A DNA stretch of 64,000 nt from Candidatus Gracilibacteria bacterium GN02-873 (GTDB lineage Bacteria > Patescibacteriota > Gracilibacteria > BD1-5 > UBA2023). Numbering within the stretch: position 1 is the first letter of the stretch; every line of letters begins with the position of its first letter. A program made the position numbers and the translations under genes. The stretch spans positions 124,001-188,000 of the forward strand of contig MORC01000001.1 in NCBI GenBank assembly GCA_003260345.1, in the 5' to 3' direction. The notes beneath the pieces were generated by a model. That model was given only the letters and a program-made list of their open reading frames with translations, did not search any database and was not told the origin of the DNA. Below are positions 1 to 9,858 of the stretch, piece after piece.

Positions 1-46
1 CTTAAATCGTACTAAGTGCGAAAAAAGAGAAAAATTTGTAAAATTT

Positions 47-75
47 TTGACAAATTCTCTAACTTCTGATAATAT
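47..75 (+). promoter_or_regulatory. Promoter of the pilin-like gene
   Basis: TTGACA at 47-52 and TAATAT at 70-75, 17 bp apart. The start codon follows 36 nt after the -10 box. Bases 1-46 show no recognisable gene. Confidence 0.6.
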
Positions 76-111
76 GACCCTGTCATTCATTATTTCTTTA
101 ATTTTTCCTAT

Positions 112-471
112 ATGAAGACGATGAAAAAATTTGCTTATGCCGCATTGGCAGCTACTGCTGTAATTCCTCAGACAATGGCACAAATCAGCTTTGGTGGTGA
201 TAAAGTTCAGTCTGGTTTGCAGGGTTCAAAAAATACTGCTGATGTAACTATTCAGAATCTCATTCAGAATGCTATGATTTTTCTTGCGATTCTCGCAGTG
301 TGTTATGGTTTGTATGGAGGTTTCCTTATGCTTACAGCTGGTGGTGATGAAGATAAAGTATCAACTGGTCGTAAAATCCTTATTCAGGTAGCGCTTGGTC
401 TTGTGGTAATCTTCTTGGCAAACTCTATTGTTCAGTTTGTACTTTCAAGAATTCTTACTCCAAATGCATAA
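112..471 (+). CDS. TrbC/VirB2 pilin-like small membrane protein
   Basis: A 119-aa protein with a Sec-type signal peptide (KK, hydrophobic stretch, TMAQ cleavage-like site near residue 23), then two hydrophobic segments at roughly 50-75 and 88-112 joined by a charged GGDEDK loop. Size and topology match the TrbC/VirB2-like pilin family that is common in CPR genomes, often near type IV pilus or secretion genes; no such genes are adjacent here. It has its own promoter and a hairpin terminator. ATG at 121 is an alternative start that would remove MKT. No UGA codons. The family call is from topology only; a small holin-like protein is the alternative. Confidence 0.5.
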   Translation: MKTMKKFAYAALAATAVIPQTMAQISFGGDKVQSGLQGSKNTADVTIQNLIQNAMIFLAILAVCYGLYGGFLMLTAGGDEDKVSTGRKILIQVALGLVVIFLANSIVQFVLSRILTPNA

Positions 472-476
472 TATTT

Positions 477-497
477 TCCCCGAAAGGGGATTTTTCT
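477..497 (+). terminator. Intrinsic terminator
   Basis: TCCCC-GAAA-GGGGA hairpin followed by a T-rich run, just downstream of the pilin-like gene. Confidence 0.8.
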
Positions 498-541
498 TTT
501 TAAATTCTCTCTCAGGGGAATTTTTTGTTTGCAAAAAATAT

Positions 542-569
542 TTTACAAATTTTCTTTTCCTATTATAAT
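542..569 (+). promoter_or_regulatory. leuS promoter
   Basis: TTTACA (542-547) and TATAAT (564-569) with a 16-bp spacer. The -10 box lies inside the upstream in-frame extension of leuS, which rules out the start at 529 and supports ATG at 592, 22 nt after the -10 box. Confidence 0.65.
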
Positions 570-591
570 AGCCAAAATTAACTATTTTTCT

Positions 592-3495
592 ATGCCTTTT
601 AATCACAAAGAACTTGACGCCAAATGGCAAAAATTCTGGGAAGAAAATAAAACTTTTGCAACACCAAGCCTCTCTGACAAGCCAAAAAAATATATTTTGG
701 ACATGTTTCCGTATCCATCTGGTGCAGGCCTTCATGTGGGTCACCCAAAGGGTTATACGGCGACAGATATTGTTTCGCGTTATTATCATGCGAAGGGTTT
801 CAATGTTTTGCACCCAATCGGATTTGATGCATTTGGGCTTCCAGCAGAAAATTTTGCTATCAAAACAGGAACACATCCAGCAGTAACAACTGCCAAAAAT
901 ATTGATACATTTATCAAGCAACTTAAGGCGCTTGGGTTCAGCTATGATTGGGAACGAATGGTGGATACGACTGATCCAGAATACTACAAATGGACGCAGT
1001 GGATTTTTTTGGAACTTTTTAAAAAAGGGCTGGCATATGAGCAAAATTTGCCTATCAATTATTGTCCATCTTGCAAAACAGGGCTTGCCAATGAGGAAGT
1101 TCTTTCTGATAATACGTGCGAGCGATGTGGAACGCTCGTTGAGCGCCGTGCGCTTCGCCAGTGGGTGCTCAAAATTACTGATTATGCTGAACGATTGATT
1201 GATGATCTTGATGAACTTGATTGGGCTGAAAGTGTGAAAGAAATGCAGCGAAATTGGATTGGGAAAAGTGTAGGTTGCGAGTTTGAACTCAAAAAATCTG
1301 ATGATGAAACCAAAAAAATTGCTGTCTACACGACTCGTGTGGATACTGTTTTTGGTATGACATATGCCGTGATGGCGCCGGATCATCCACATGTGGAAGA
1401 CTTTATTACTGATGCTGAGCAAGCGAATTGTGAAAAATACATTGCCGAAGCAAAAAGTAAATCTGATCAGGATCGTACGCAGGATGACAAGGAAAAAACA
1501 GGAGTTTTCACAGGTTCATACGTTATCAATCCTTTCAATCATGAGGAAGTTCCGTTGTATATCGGAGATTATGTTTTGGGGCATTATGGAACAGGCGCTG
1601 TAATGGCAGTTCCAGCACATGACGAGCGCGATTTTGAATTTGCCAAAAAATATGATTTGCCAATCGTTCCGGTGGTTTTCCCGCAAGAAATGATTGAAGA
1701 TTTCCGAAAACAAATGGACGAGGAATTCCAAAATTCACTTTCTGATGATGATCTGAATACATTTTTGCAAAAATGTGAAGAAGATCGTAAAAATTTTGAA
1801 AAAAACCTTGCATACACGCCAGATGGATTTATTGGAGAATTGCCTATAACAATCGGAACAATTGCTGAAACGACTACGACAGAGATTTTTGAAAATGGTG
1901 TAGAAATTTTGGAAACACAATCAGAAAAGGTAGAAATTTTTCAAGAACATAATCGTGAATTTTTTGGGCTTTCGTCAGAAGAAGCTCGCGAAAAATTTAT
2001 AGAGTTGGCTGAAAAAGGTGGTTTTGGTCACAAAAAAATAAATTATAAATTGCGCGACTGGCTTTTTTCTCGTCAGCGATATTGGGGCGAGCCGATTCCG
2101 CTCATTCATTTGGATAGCGAAGTAGTTGGTAATTTACCTCGAATCTATTCTTTGGAAGAGGCAACTGATCCAAATCTTGCATATGTTTTGAAATCCGAAC
2201 CAAAAGGTGATGAAAATCCGCTTTACCTTTGTTCAAAAGGAAAATTGCGCGAACTCGTAATCGGCGGGAAAATTTTTGGAAAAATTTATAACGGACTTTC
2301 TACGAAGATTGTTATTGACGAAAATTTGCCACTCAAGTTACCAGAAATGGATGATTTCTTGCCAGCTGGTGATGGGAATTCTCCGCTTGCGAAGGTTGAT
2401 GATTTTGTGAATATTCGCTTGGCGGACAATCTTTCTGGAAAACGCGAAACGAATACAATGCCGCAGTGGGGCGGTTCTTGCTGGTATTATTTGCGTTATT
2501 TGGATCCAAAAAATCCGAATGCAATTGCTTCCAGAGAAATTTTGGATTATTGGCAGAATGTTGATGAATATGTTGGTGGCGCTGAACATGCGGTTTTACA
2601 CCTTTTGTATGCGCGCTTTTGGCATAAAGTTTTGTACGATATTGGTGTTGTTCCGACGAAAGAACCATTTCAAAAACTCGTGAATCAAGGAATGGTTTTG
2701 GCATATGCATACGAACGAAAAGATGGAGGTCTCATAGCGATTGATTTAGTCGAGGAGCGTGACGGAAAATTTTTCATTATTCAAACAGGAGAAGAAGTAA
2801 ATCGAATTGTGGCAAAAATGTCCAAATCACTCAAAAATACAGCCAATCCGCTCGATATTTCTGAAGAATATGGTGCCGATACCCTTCGTTTGTATGAAAT
2901 GGCGATTGGAGATTTCCGTGATTCTGCGCCTTGGAATCCGGATGCAATTATTGGGGTGCGACGATTTTTGGATAAAGCGTATGCGCTTTACGAAAATGGA
3001 AAAAATGTTGCAAAAGATGAAATGAAGGCGATGAAACTTTTGCACAAAACGATCAAAAAAGTCGAAGAAGATATTCGCGATTATAAATTTAATACTGCGA
3101 TTTCTTCGATGATGATTTTGGTGAATGAATGATTGCCAACCGATTCAGAATTTGTGACTGAATGGAAGGAAAAATTTGCGATTATGCTTCATCCATTTGC
3201 CCCACATTTGGCAGAAGAATTGTGGCAGATGATTGGCAAGGCAACTTCAATTTTTGAGGCAGCATGGCCAGAATACGATGAATTCATGTTGGTAGATGAT
3301 GAAGTGACGATCGCGGTTCAGGTGAATGGAAAACTTCGTGGTACACTCACTTGCTTTAATGGTGTTGCTCAGGAAGAGGTGTCTGCGCTCGCACATGCAG
3401 ATCCTAATATTGCTAAATGGCTTGAAGGAAAAATTCTTGTGAAAGAAATTTTCATTCCGAATAAAATGCTTTCTATTGTTGTGAAAGACGCATAA
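592..3495 (+). CDS. leuS: Leucyl-tRNA synthetase
   Basis: Cytoplasmic class I synthetase that charges tRNA-Leu. The 967-aa protein has the HIGH-type motif (HVGH, residues 48-51), the CP1 editing region, and KMSKS at residues 742-746. An in-frame TGA at 3130-3132 (residue 847) splits the gene under the standard code; the part after it carries the C-terminal anticodon-binding region that every LeuRS has, so the TGA must be read through, here as Gly. The start at 592 (MPFNHKELDAKWQ) aligns with the usual LeuRS N-terminus. Only one UGA occurs in 967 codons. A hairpin terminator follows. Confidence 0.97.
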
Positions 3496-3518
3496 AATCT
3501 CCGAAAGGAGATTTTTTC
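3495..3518 (+). terminator. Terminator of leuS
   Basis: AAATCTCC-GAAA-GGAGATTT stem with a T-run immediately after the leuS stop codon. Confidence 0.8.
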
Positions 3519-3547
3519 AAAATAGAAAAATTTTTCTCGAATAAATA

Positions 3548-3575
3548 TTGACAAATAATATATTTATTTTATAAT
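3548..3575 (+). promoter_or_regulatory. Promoter of the coiled-coil protein gene
   Basis: TTGACA (3548-3553), 16-bp spacer, TATAAT (3570-3575). ATG follows 20 nt downstream after a T-rich stretch with no Shine-Dalgarno motif. Confidence 0.75.
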
Positions 3576-3595
3576 AGAAAGAATAAATTTTTCTT

Positions 3596-5107
3596 ATGAA
3601 TTCACTGTCAAATATTATTGAAAATATCGATGACATTTCCGAAGTGCGAAAAAAAGAATTTGCGGAACGCATGCGCGGCGTTCCGTTTCTTGAGGTTATG
3701 AATTCAATGATGGAGCCGTATGTTGAGAAAGAAATTCTTGATGAGCATATTAATCAGATTCTTACCCCCAAAAAGGGGACTGATATCGACGAGGCAATCA
3801 AAAAATGTATGTCACTCAAAGTACGAAAAATAGAGGATTTTGCGCGTGAATCTGTACATATTGATGCACCAACATTTGAATTACAGGAAGGAAAACGACC
3901 GGAAGATAAAGTGATTTTTTCGTTTTTTGTCAAACTTTTTAGATTAGAAACTCGAATTGAGGGACTCGAAAAACAAGGTGAAAACGTCTTGGATGATAAA
4001 AATCAAATTGACTCTCTTCAAAAAAGTTTACAAGATTTTGCGACCAATCGTATTTTGAATGAATTTTTTAATGAGACAATTTGAACGGTAATGTCTCGCC
4101 AAGAAAACGCGCCACAACGCGTTGCAGTCAAAAAAAATAAAAATACTGAAAAACGAATCGCTAGTGAACTCCAAGTGATTGAAGGTCGGCTTGATACTTT
4201 TTTTCAACAAAAAGAAAAGAACGAACAGAAAAAAATAATACAAGAACAAAAACGCTTGAAGCGTGAAGAAGATGCTACACAAGCAAAAATGCGTGCTGAG
4301 GAAAAAGAAGATCGTAACGAAAAAGATATTTCTCAGGCCGATATCGATAAATTTTCGCATATTGAACGGAAAATGCAACAATTTCAGTATCGTTTGATGA
4401 ATATTTTGAAAAAGAAAAATTTTACGAACAAAACAAAAAAAGAGGTAGATAATATGGAAAAAAATCTCCAAAAATTGCTTGAGTGAGGCCATGTTGATGA
4501 GAATCATGAAGCAGCGTCTGCCGTGTTTGATTTTATTGAAAGTGTACGAAAAAATATTCGTGAAGTGGAACGAGAAAAACCTTCTCATTCAAAGGTTTTT
4601 CTTGAAACAAATTCAAAGAGCCTCTCAATTCCTCCGGCCAAATCAATCCTTGTGCAACAAGCATTTTCAAAAAATCGCGAGATGATTTCTTGGATCGATC
4701 AGGCGTTGAGATTCTTTTCTTATCGCATTTCAAGTACTATTCTCAAGACAGAAAGCTACGGCGATGGCTCGTTTGTGATGCAAATTTTTCGCCCATTTTT
4801 GTACTATGTTAGCGGGGAAATTTTTGAAAAAGACCTCATTCTTTTTGGTGAATCACTTTCTTGGAGTCAGATTTTGGCACAATATGGCAAAAAAATTGAT
4901 GATGACTCGCAATGACGCCAAGTTTGGATTTCGGTTTTATCCCAACAAAATACACCACGCGAAACAGTGGCTGAATTATTTGCAGATTTGCTGCCCGCGA
5001 TGAAGGATTTTTCTCGGACAAGGTTTGCTGTCAATAAGCAAAAAAGTGGAAATCCAATGGAAAACATTATTTGAGATTTTCGACAATTTCTGAAGAATAG
5101 ATCATAA
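3596..5107 (+). CDS. Unknown coiled-coil protein (UGA-interrupted)
   Basis: A 503-aa protein recovered only when four in-frame TGAs (4082, 4484, 4913, 5072) are read as Gly; the standard code gives three fragments. I recognise no family. The middle third (about residues 166-300) is very rich in K, E, Q and R and looks like a long coiled coil. The N-terminal third is acidic and mostly helical. There is no signal peptide or membrane segment, so it is probably cytoplasmic. It has its own consensus promoter and shares a bidirectional terminator with convergent ppa, so it is a single-gene unit. The reading frame is well supported; the function is unknown. Confidence 0.8.
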
Positions 5108-5108
5108 A

Positions 5109-5134
5109 AAAATTCCCAAATTGGGAATTTTTAT
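5109..5134. terminator. Bidirectional terminator
   Basis: AAAAATTCCC-AAA-TTGGGAATTTTT palindrome between two convergent genes, with A- and T-runs on both sides. Confidence 0.8.
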
Positions 5135-5718
5135 TTTTCAAATTTTGGAAGATAGTCAGTCTTGTAGCGATCTTCACATTCTTTGATAATTTTTTTGGCT
5201 TCATCAATTCCAAAAAATCCTTCTACTGTACATGTTCCAGGTTTTTTTAAATCCTTGTAGTGTTCCCAGTAATATGTTGTTTCTTTTTTCCAATGTTCGC
5301 CGAGATCTTCAAAAGTTTTGATGTGATCCATTCGTTTATCATCAGCCAAAACACCAATCACTTTGTCGTCCACTTCGCCGCCGTCGTTAAATTTCATAAT
5401 TCCAATAATTCGTACTTCGGCAAGAGATCCAGGAATAAGCGGCTCTGTCACGCCTACAACTTCGACATCAAGCGGGTCTCCGTCTTCGTCCCAAGTGCAA
5501 GGAATTGCGCCGTATGCGAACGGATATGCGAGAGAAGAATATCCCACGCGATCCAATTTGAGTTGACCAGATTCTGTGATAATTTCGTATTTATTGATAG
5601 TCATTGAGTTGAGCTCAATAAGCGCATTGATACGATTTTCGCTTTCATCTGCGAACGCTGGAAGTACATGAAGAAGATTGAGCATATATTTGCTCGGTGC
5701 GTGGTCAATATTTGCCAT
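5131..5718 (-). CDS. ppa: Inorganic pyrophosphatase (family I)
   Basis: Cytoplasmic soluble PPase that hydrolyses PPi to two phosphates and drives biosynthetic reactions. The 195-aa protein has the family I signature DGDPLD at residues 79-84, the metal-binding aspartate cluster, and the usual length. The longer upstream reading (40 residues rich in F and K, from 5838) is not PPase-like; ATG at 5718 (MANIDHAP) gives a normal N-terminus. No UGA codons. It is monocistronic, divergent from the lipoprotein gene and convergent with the coiled-coil gene. Confidence 0.95.
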   Translation of the reverse strand: MANIDHAPSKYMLNLLHVLPAFADESENRINALIELNSMTINKYEIITESGQLKLDRVGYSSLAYPFAYGAIPCTWDEDGDPLDVEVVGVTEPLIPGSLAEVRIIGIMKFNDGGEVDDKVIGVLADDKRMDHIKTFEDLGEHWKKETTYYWEHYKDLKKPGTCTVEGFFGIDEAKKIIKECEDRYKTDYLPKFEK

Positions 5719-5867
5719 AAAATTTCTTAAAAAATAAAACGCTTTCATTATAAATTTTTTTTCAAAAAAGCAAAATTTTTTCCGCGATTTCCCAAAAATT
5801 TTCATTTGAAATAATGTTTTTATAAATATTTTCATCAAAAAGTCTAGGAAAAAATAATCGGAATCAC

Positions 5868-5895
5868 TTGGCTTTTTTTGTATTTTTCGTATAAT
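5868..5895 (+). promoter_or_regulatory. Promoter of the lipoprotein gene
   Basis: TTGGCT (5868-5873), 16-bp spacer, TATAAT (5890-5895); ATG 29 nt further on. Confidence 0.6.
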
Positions 5896-5924
5896 CCCAG
5901 TGTTTATTCTTTAACATTCTTTTT

Positions 5925-7676
5925 ATGAAAAAGATTTTTGTCGTATCAGCTTTGATGCTTGGTCTTGCGTCATGTGGTACACAAACAACTCCTGATAATT
6001 TTGCGGATTTGTACAATGCCAATGTAAAGGCGGAAATGGTAAAGCTGGATGAAACATTTAAAGCTATTTACGGAACACAAAAAGAGGCAAATGGTCAGCT
6101 TTCGGGTTCAGTATTTATGCAAGATGTTCTCACTTCAAATACGCTCGAATTTTCATCAAACTTCACAGCGCTTGCTGGTGGTTCTCAGATGTCTCAGGTG
6201 ACTTTTGAGTCTCCAAAATTAAAAGTAGAAACAACCGCTTCTGATTCTGCTGGATCAGGTACAGAATCTTCTGCTTTTGAAGGGTCTGCTGATACGATTG
6301 ATTTTATTTCAGGAATGTCAAATTTCATGAAATATAATAATCTCAAAATGTCAGCTACGGCGAGCAATGAAGAAATGAAAAAAGCTCTTGAAACTGAAGT
6401 AAAAGATACAGTTGAAAAATTAGCAAAATTTAACGAAAAATGGGTGGCACTCGATCCAAATCTCGATAATGCGCAGACTTACGAACTTCTTCAGAAGCTA
6501 GCAAAACTTCAGACAGCTGATTTTGAAAAATATTTGACAGAATATCATATTTTCTCATCAACTGGCGCTGCTGTAACTGATGGCTCTAAGCGAACATTTG
6601 ATGTCACTCTCGATAAAACTCGTTTGGTAGATTTGTTTGCTCGACTTTCAAAAGATTTTGCGAATTTTGAACCAAATGAAGAACAAAAACAAGAATTGCT
6701 ATCAAAACTTGCAGAACTTTCTATAACAGGAAAAATGACTTTCGATACGAAAGATGCATTGTATAGTGATACAAAATTGACAGCAACACTTCAGGGGTCA
6801 AACGAAAGTAGCGTCATTGAAAATGCTCGAAAAGGTGATACATACACATTTAAAATTTCATCACTTTCTGGTGATGTAGAGCGTTTGGTTGCGGAATTGA
6901 CGGCTGTATCTCAGGGAAAAAATACTGATTTTAATGGAAAGGTAGCCATCAGCCTTGATGGACAAGAAAAAATCGAAGTGGCGAAACTTTCTGGAAAAAC
7001 AGAAGATAATGTTGTAAAAACATTTGATTTGTCAGTTTCTGTGTTGGGCATGGGAGGAGGAAAACTTTCATATGTTCAGGGCGAAAAATTGACGGCGAAT
7101 GCTGTAGTTGCTGGAACAGAAATTTTCAATCTTGAGAATACTTTCTCTGGTGAAAACTTTGCCGGAAAGCTTATGATTCAAGGAAAAGAAGCGGCCAACT
7201 GGTCAGCTGAAATCCAGAAAAAAGTTTTGAATACGCTCAATATCTCTATCGTTGATATGGTAGCCCTTGCGAACGCTGGCACTACTGACAAAAAAATCTT
7301 TGAACTCAAATTGGCAAAAAAAGAAAATTCTGATATGCCAAGCGGACAAGCTGTTCTTAATCTTGATGATGAGGTAGTAACGGCTGATGTTGCTCTTCAG
7401 GTTGAGCCTTCAAAATTTGGATTTATTGTTGAAAATATTAAAAATACTGGAGAAATAGCTCTTTCTCCTATCAAAAAAGCTCAGCTTTTTATTACGGCTA
7501 ATGATCGTGCTGGAAATAAAAAAATCGAACTTCCAAAAGAATTTGTTTCTTATCAGGAATTTATGTCAGCAATCGGTGTAAATAATACAGCAACTCTCCC
7601 AACTCCTATGTTGGATTATGATTTGGATAAGGCAGATGAAGTTGATGAAATTACTACTACTGTTGTAACGGAATAA
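5925..7676 (+). CDS. Large exported lipoprotein of unknown function
   Basis: A 583-aa protein with a lipoprotein signal peptide (MKKIFVVSALMLGLASC): the lipobox LASC puts the lipidated cysteine at residue 17. The mature part has an N-terminal helical region and then many alternating polar/hydrophobic stretches with K/T/S-rich turns, suggesting beta-rich repeats of the type seen in surface lipoproteins. I cannot assign a family. No UGA is used, unlike its two small downstream neighbours. It has its own promoter. The next ORF starts 3 nt after its stop codon and may be co-transcribed. Confidence 0.8.
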   Translation: MKKIFVVSALMLGLASCGTQTTPDNFADLYNANVKAEMVKLDETFKAIYGTQKEANGQLSGSVFMQDVLTSNTLEFSSNFTALAGGSQMSQVTFESPKLKVETTASDSAGSGTESSAFEGSADTIDFISGMSNFMKYNNLKMSATASNEEMKKALETEVKDTVEKLAKFNEKWVALDPNLDNAQTYELLQKLAKLQTADFEKYLTEYHIFSSTGAAVTDGSKRTFDVTLDKTRLVDLFARLSKDFANFEPNEEQKQELLSKLAELSITGKMTFDTKDALYSDTKLTATLQGSNESSVIENARKGDTYTFKISSLSGDVERLVAELTAVSQGKNTDFNGKVAISLDGQEKIEVAKLSGKTEDNVVKTFDLSVSVLGMGGGKLSYVQGEKLTANAVVAGTEIFNLENTFSGENFAGKLMIQGKEAANWSAEIQKKVLNTLNISIVDMVALANAGTTDKKIFELKLAKKENSDMPSGQAVLNLDDEVVTADVALQVEPSKFGFIVENIKNTGEIALSPIKKAQLFITANDRAGNKKIELPKEFVSYQEFMSAIGVNNTATLPTPMLDYDLDKADEVDEITTTVVTE

Positions 7677-7679
7677 TAT

Positions 7680-7769
7680 ATGCAAAAAATTTTCATTTGG
7701 ATAGTGGTGATTACGCTACTTGCGAGCGCCATCATTCCATCAGTTCTTGTTTTGACAGGCGGTTTATAA
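7680..7769 (+). CDS. Putative 29-aa single-pass membrane peptide
   Basis: ATG 3 nt after the lipoprotein stop. It encodes MQKIFIWIVVITLLASA and then IIPSVLVLTGGL, which is almost entirely one hydrophobic helix. Its tight spacing between two larger ORFs and TAA stop are the only support. It could be a leader or chance ORF; I infer co-transcription with its neighbours. Confidence 0.4.
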   Translation: MQKIFIWIVVITLLASAIIPSVLVLTGGL

Positions 7770-7776
7770 AATCAAT

Positions 7777-8061
7777 ATGACGCCACAAGAAAAAATTGAC
7801 GAGATTCACTCTGTTTTGGTCAAATGGGAAACTCGTGAGCGGCGAAAAAGAATTTTCGCTTGGATATATCGGATTATAATTTGAGGATTCGTAGCTTTGA
7901 TGATTTTTGCTCCACATTTGGTACTTGAAAAAATTTTTCAAATTTCAGAACCGATTATTAAGCATATGATTAATCAAGTTATTGAAACACAAAAAGAAAA
8001 AATTTCTGATGTTTCCGAAAATATAAAACAAAAGGTTAAAACTTTTTATTCTGGTCAATAA
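7777..8061 (+). CDS. Small membrane-anchored protein
   Basis: A 94-aa protein visible only when the TGA at 7882 is read as Gly. A basic N-terminal helix (WETRERRKR) precedes one transmembrane segment (about residues 30-50, containing the UGA-encoded Gly next to a GGA Gly), followed by an amphipathic, lysine-rich C-terminal helix. I recognise no family. It follows the lipoprotein gene and the 29-aa ORF at short distance and ends before a hairpin terminator, so the three may form one unit. Confidence 0.65.
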
Positions 8062-8104
8062 TTGCTGGTCCCAATTATTTACAATAAGCTTTAATAGGTC
8101 ACTC

Positions 8105-8133
8105 AAAATCTCTCAGAAATGGGAGATTTTTTA
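8105..8133 (+). terminator. Terminator of the lipoprotein unit
   Basis: AAAATCTC...GGGAGATTTTTT hairpin with a T-run, 44 nt after the small membrane protein stop. Confidence 0.7.
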
Positions 8134-8161
8134 GTTCTATAATTGCTCATTTTTTTATTTT

Positions 8162-8189
8162 CGTTCAATTATTAAATTATATCTGTTCA
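8162..8189. repeat. 28-bp pseudo-palindrome, copy 1
   Basis: Left arm CGTTCAATTAT, six central bases, right arm ending CTGTTCA. It lies 69 nt upstream of murC. A half-site (CTATAATTGCTCA) sits at 8137-8149. It belongs to a family also found at 9645, 11539, 28051, 37984 and 38223. Confidence 0.6.
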
Positions 8190-8258
8190 ATAATTATTTT
8201 TTTAATTCACTTTCTTTTTTAAAAAATTTCTATATAATGAACGAAAATAAATTTTTCT

Positions 8259-9641
8259 ATGACAAAAAAAATTCATATTATTGGGATTGGTGGTATCGGT
8301 GTTTCTGCCTTGGCTCGTTATTATCATTACTTGGGATACGAAATTTCTGGGACAGATTCCACGGACTCATCCTTGATTCAGACACTGAGGCAGGAGGGGA
8401 TGAATATTTTGATTGGGGAACATCATGAGATGATTAATGAGAATATTGAAAAAATTATTTATTCTGAGGCGATTATTACGAAACCAGATTTGCCTGCGGA
8501 GGAGCAGATTTATAATCACCCAGAATTACAGAAAGCTCGCGAGCTGAAAATTCCCCATTTTTCTTATCCAGTAGCACTGGGTGAGGTTTTTAATCAAAAA
8601 AAAGGAATCGCGATTACTGGTTCTCACGGAAAATCTACCACAACTGCTATGATGGCTATTGTACTCGCGTGATCTGAAGTTGGCGGGTCTGCTATTGTTG
8701 GGACGCAAGTCCCTCAGCTTGGCGGTACGAATTTTTATGCTGATAGTTCTGAAAATTTCGTGATTGAGGCCTGTGAATATAAGCGCTCATTTCTTCAATA
8801 TCATCCATTTATCACGATTATTACAAATATCGATCTTGATCATTTGGATTATTACAAAAATCTCGATGATTATATTTCAGCTTTTCAGTCGCTTGTAGAT
8901 CAGACTTCTGGTTTTGTGGTGATTTCAGAATCTGACGAAAATTCACTCAAGCTCAATATTCCAAAGGAGAAAAAAATTATTGTTGGAGAAAAAATTTCAT
9001 ATTTTGCAAAAGTAGAAATGTTCGAAACAGGCGAGATTTTTTATGAAGCAAAAACACTCGAAATCCCAGAAATATCATTGCAAATTCCTGGGAATCATAT
9101 TTTGCAGGATGCGCGCCTTGTGTTCGCGGTTTCTAAATTGCTTGGCTTGGAGGATGAATATATTACAGAAAAATTAGCATCATATAGCGGTTCTTGGCGC
9201 CGTTCAGAAATTATTCGTACAACAAAAAATGGAAATATTTTAATGTCGGATTATGGACATCATCCAAATGAAATTCGCCCAACACTTCATGCCATTAAAA
9301 CAAAATTTCCAGACAAAAAACTTTTTGTCGCATTTCAACCGCATCAATATTCTCGAACACGCGAATTGCTTCCGGAATTCTCGAATGCATTTATGGATGC
9401 GGACATGCTTATAATACCAAATATTTACTTTTCGCGAGATAAACAGGAAGATGTCGAATGGATGACGACGGATCGCCTCGTGGATACGATTCGTAAAAAT
9501 TTTTCTAGTGTACAGAATGGAGAATGATTGCTCAATACTCTGGAAAAAATTAAACAATTTGATCTTGAAAACCCGAATTCGTCCATTATTGTATTGCTAG
9601 GAGCTGGTGATATTGATACTCTTCGTCATGATATTTTATAA
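8259..9641 (+). CDS. murC: UDP-N-acetylmuramate--L-alanine ligase
   Basis: Mur ligase that adds L-Ala to UDP-MurNAc in peptidoglycan precursor synthesis. The 460-aa protein has the N-terminal Rossmann motif IGIGGIGVSA, the ATP-binding loop GSHGKST at 121-127, the central domain (NIDLDHLDYY) and the C-terminal domain with DYGHHPNEI. In-frame TGAs at 8670 (residue 138) and 9525 (residue 423) are Gly. ATG at 8259 is chosen because it places the Rossmann motif at the very N-terminus; TATAAT at 8233-8238 lies 20 nt upstream. The gene is bracketed by two 28-bp palindromes and is far from the dcw cluster that begins at 62789. Confidence 0.95.
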
Positions 9642-9644
9642 TTT

Positions 9645-9672
9645 TGTGCAATTATAATTTAATAACTGTACA
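9645..9672. repeat. 28-bp pseudo-palindrome, copy 2
   Basis: TGTGCAATTAT, six bases, then an arm ending AACTGTACA. It begins 3 nt after the murC stop codon and precedes a separate hairpin terminator. Confidence 0.65.
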
Positions 9673-9688
9673 AAAATAATTTTCTCAC

Positions 9689-9714
9689 AAAAAATCCTCA
9701 TATGAGGATTTTTT
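9689..9714 (+). terminator. Terminator after murC
   Basis: AAAAAATCCTCATATGAGGATTTTTT: a perfect stem with a T-run. Confidence 0.85.
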
Positions 9715-9824
9715 AAAATGACACATATAGTTATTCGGGAAGTTTTATTTCTTCAAGAAAAAATTATTGAAAAATAAATGGTATATGAAAAATAAGAATT
9801 GTCAAAAACAAATAAAAATACCTA

Positions 9825-9852
9825 TTTACTAACTTGTTTTTTTCGTTATAAT
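9825..9852 (+). promoter_or_regulatory. Promoter of the oxidoreductase operon, probably leaderless
   Basis: TTTACT (9825-9830), 16-bp spacer, TATAAT (9847-9852). The ATG begins at 9859, only 7 nt after the -10 box, so transcription would start at or within a base or two of the start codon. The preceding 9715-9824 holds no convincing gene. Confidence 0.65.
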
Positions 9853-9858
9853 ACAGAA

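Noticed and set aside
445..1422. Long minus-strand frame opposite leuS
   Set aside because: Low-complexity F/I/C-rich translation with no domain, fully antisense to a certain gene.
8162..8189. 28-bp palindromes as the chromosomal dif site
   Set aside because: Length and 11-6-11 layout fit Xer sites, but there are at least six copies and the arms do not match the conserved dif inner sequence (CATAA...TTATG).
9718..9777. 19-codon ORF between murC and the oxidoreductase genes
   Set aside because: Very short, no initiation context, no recognisable feature.
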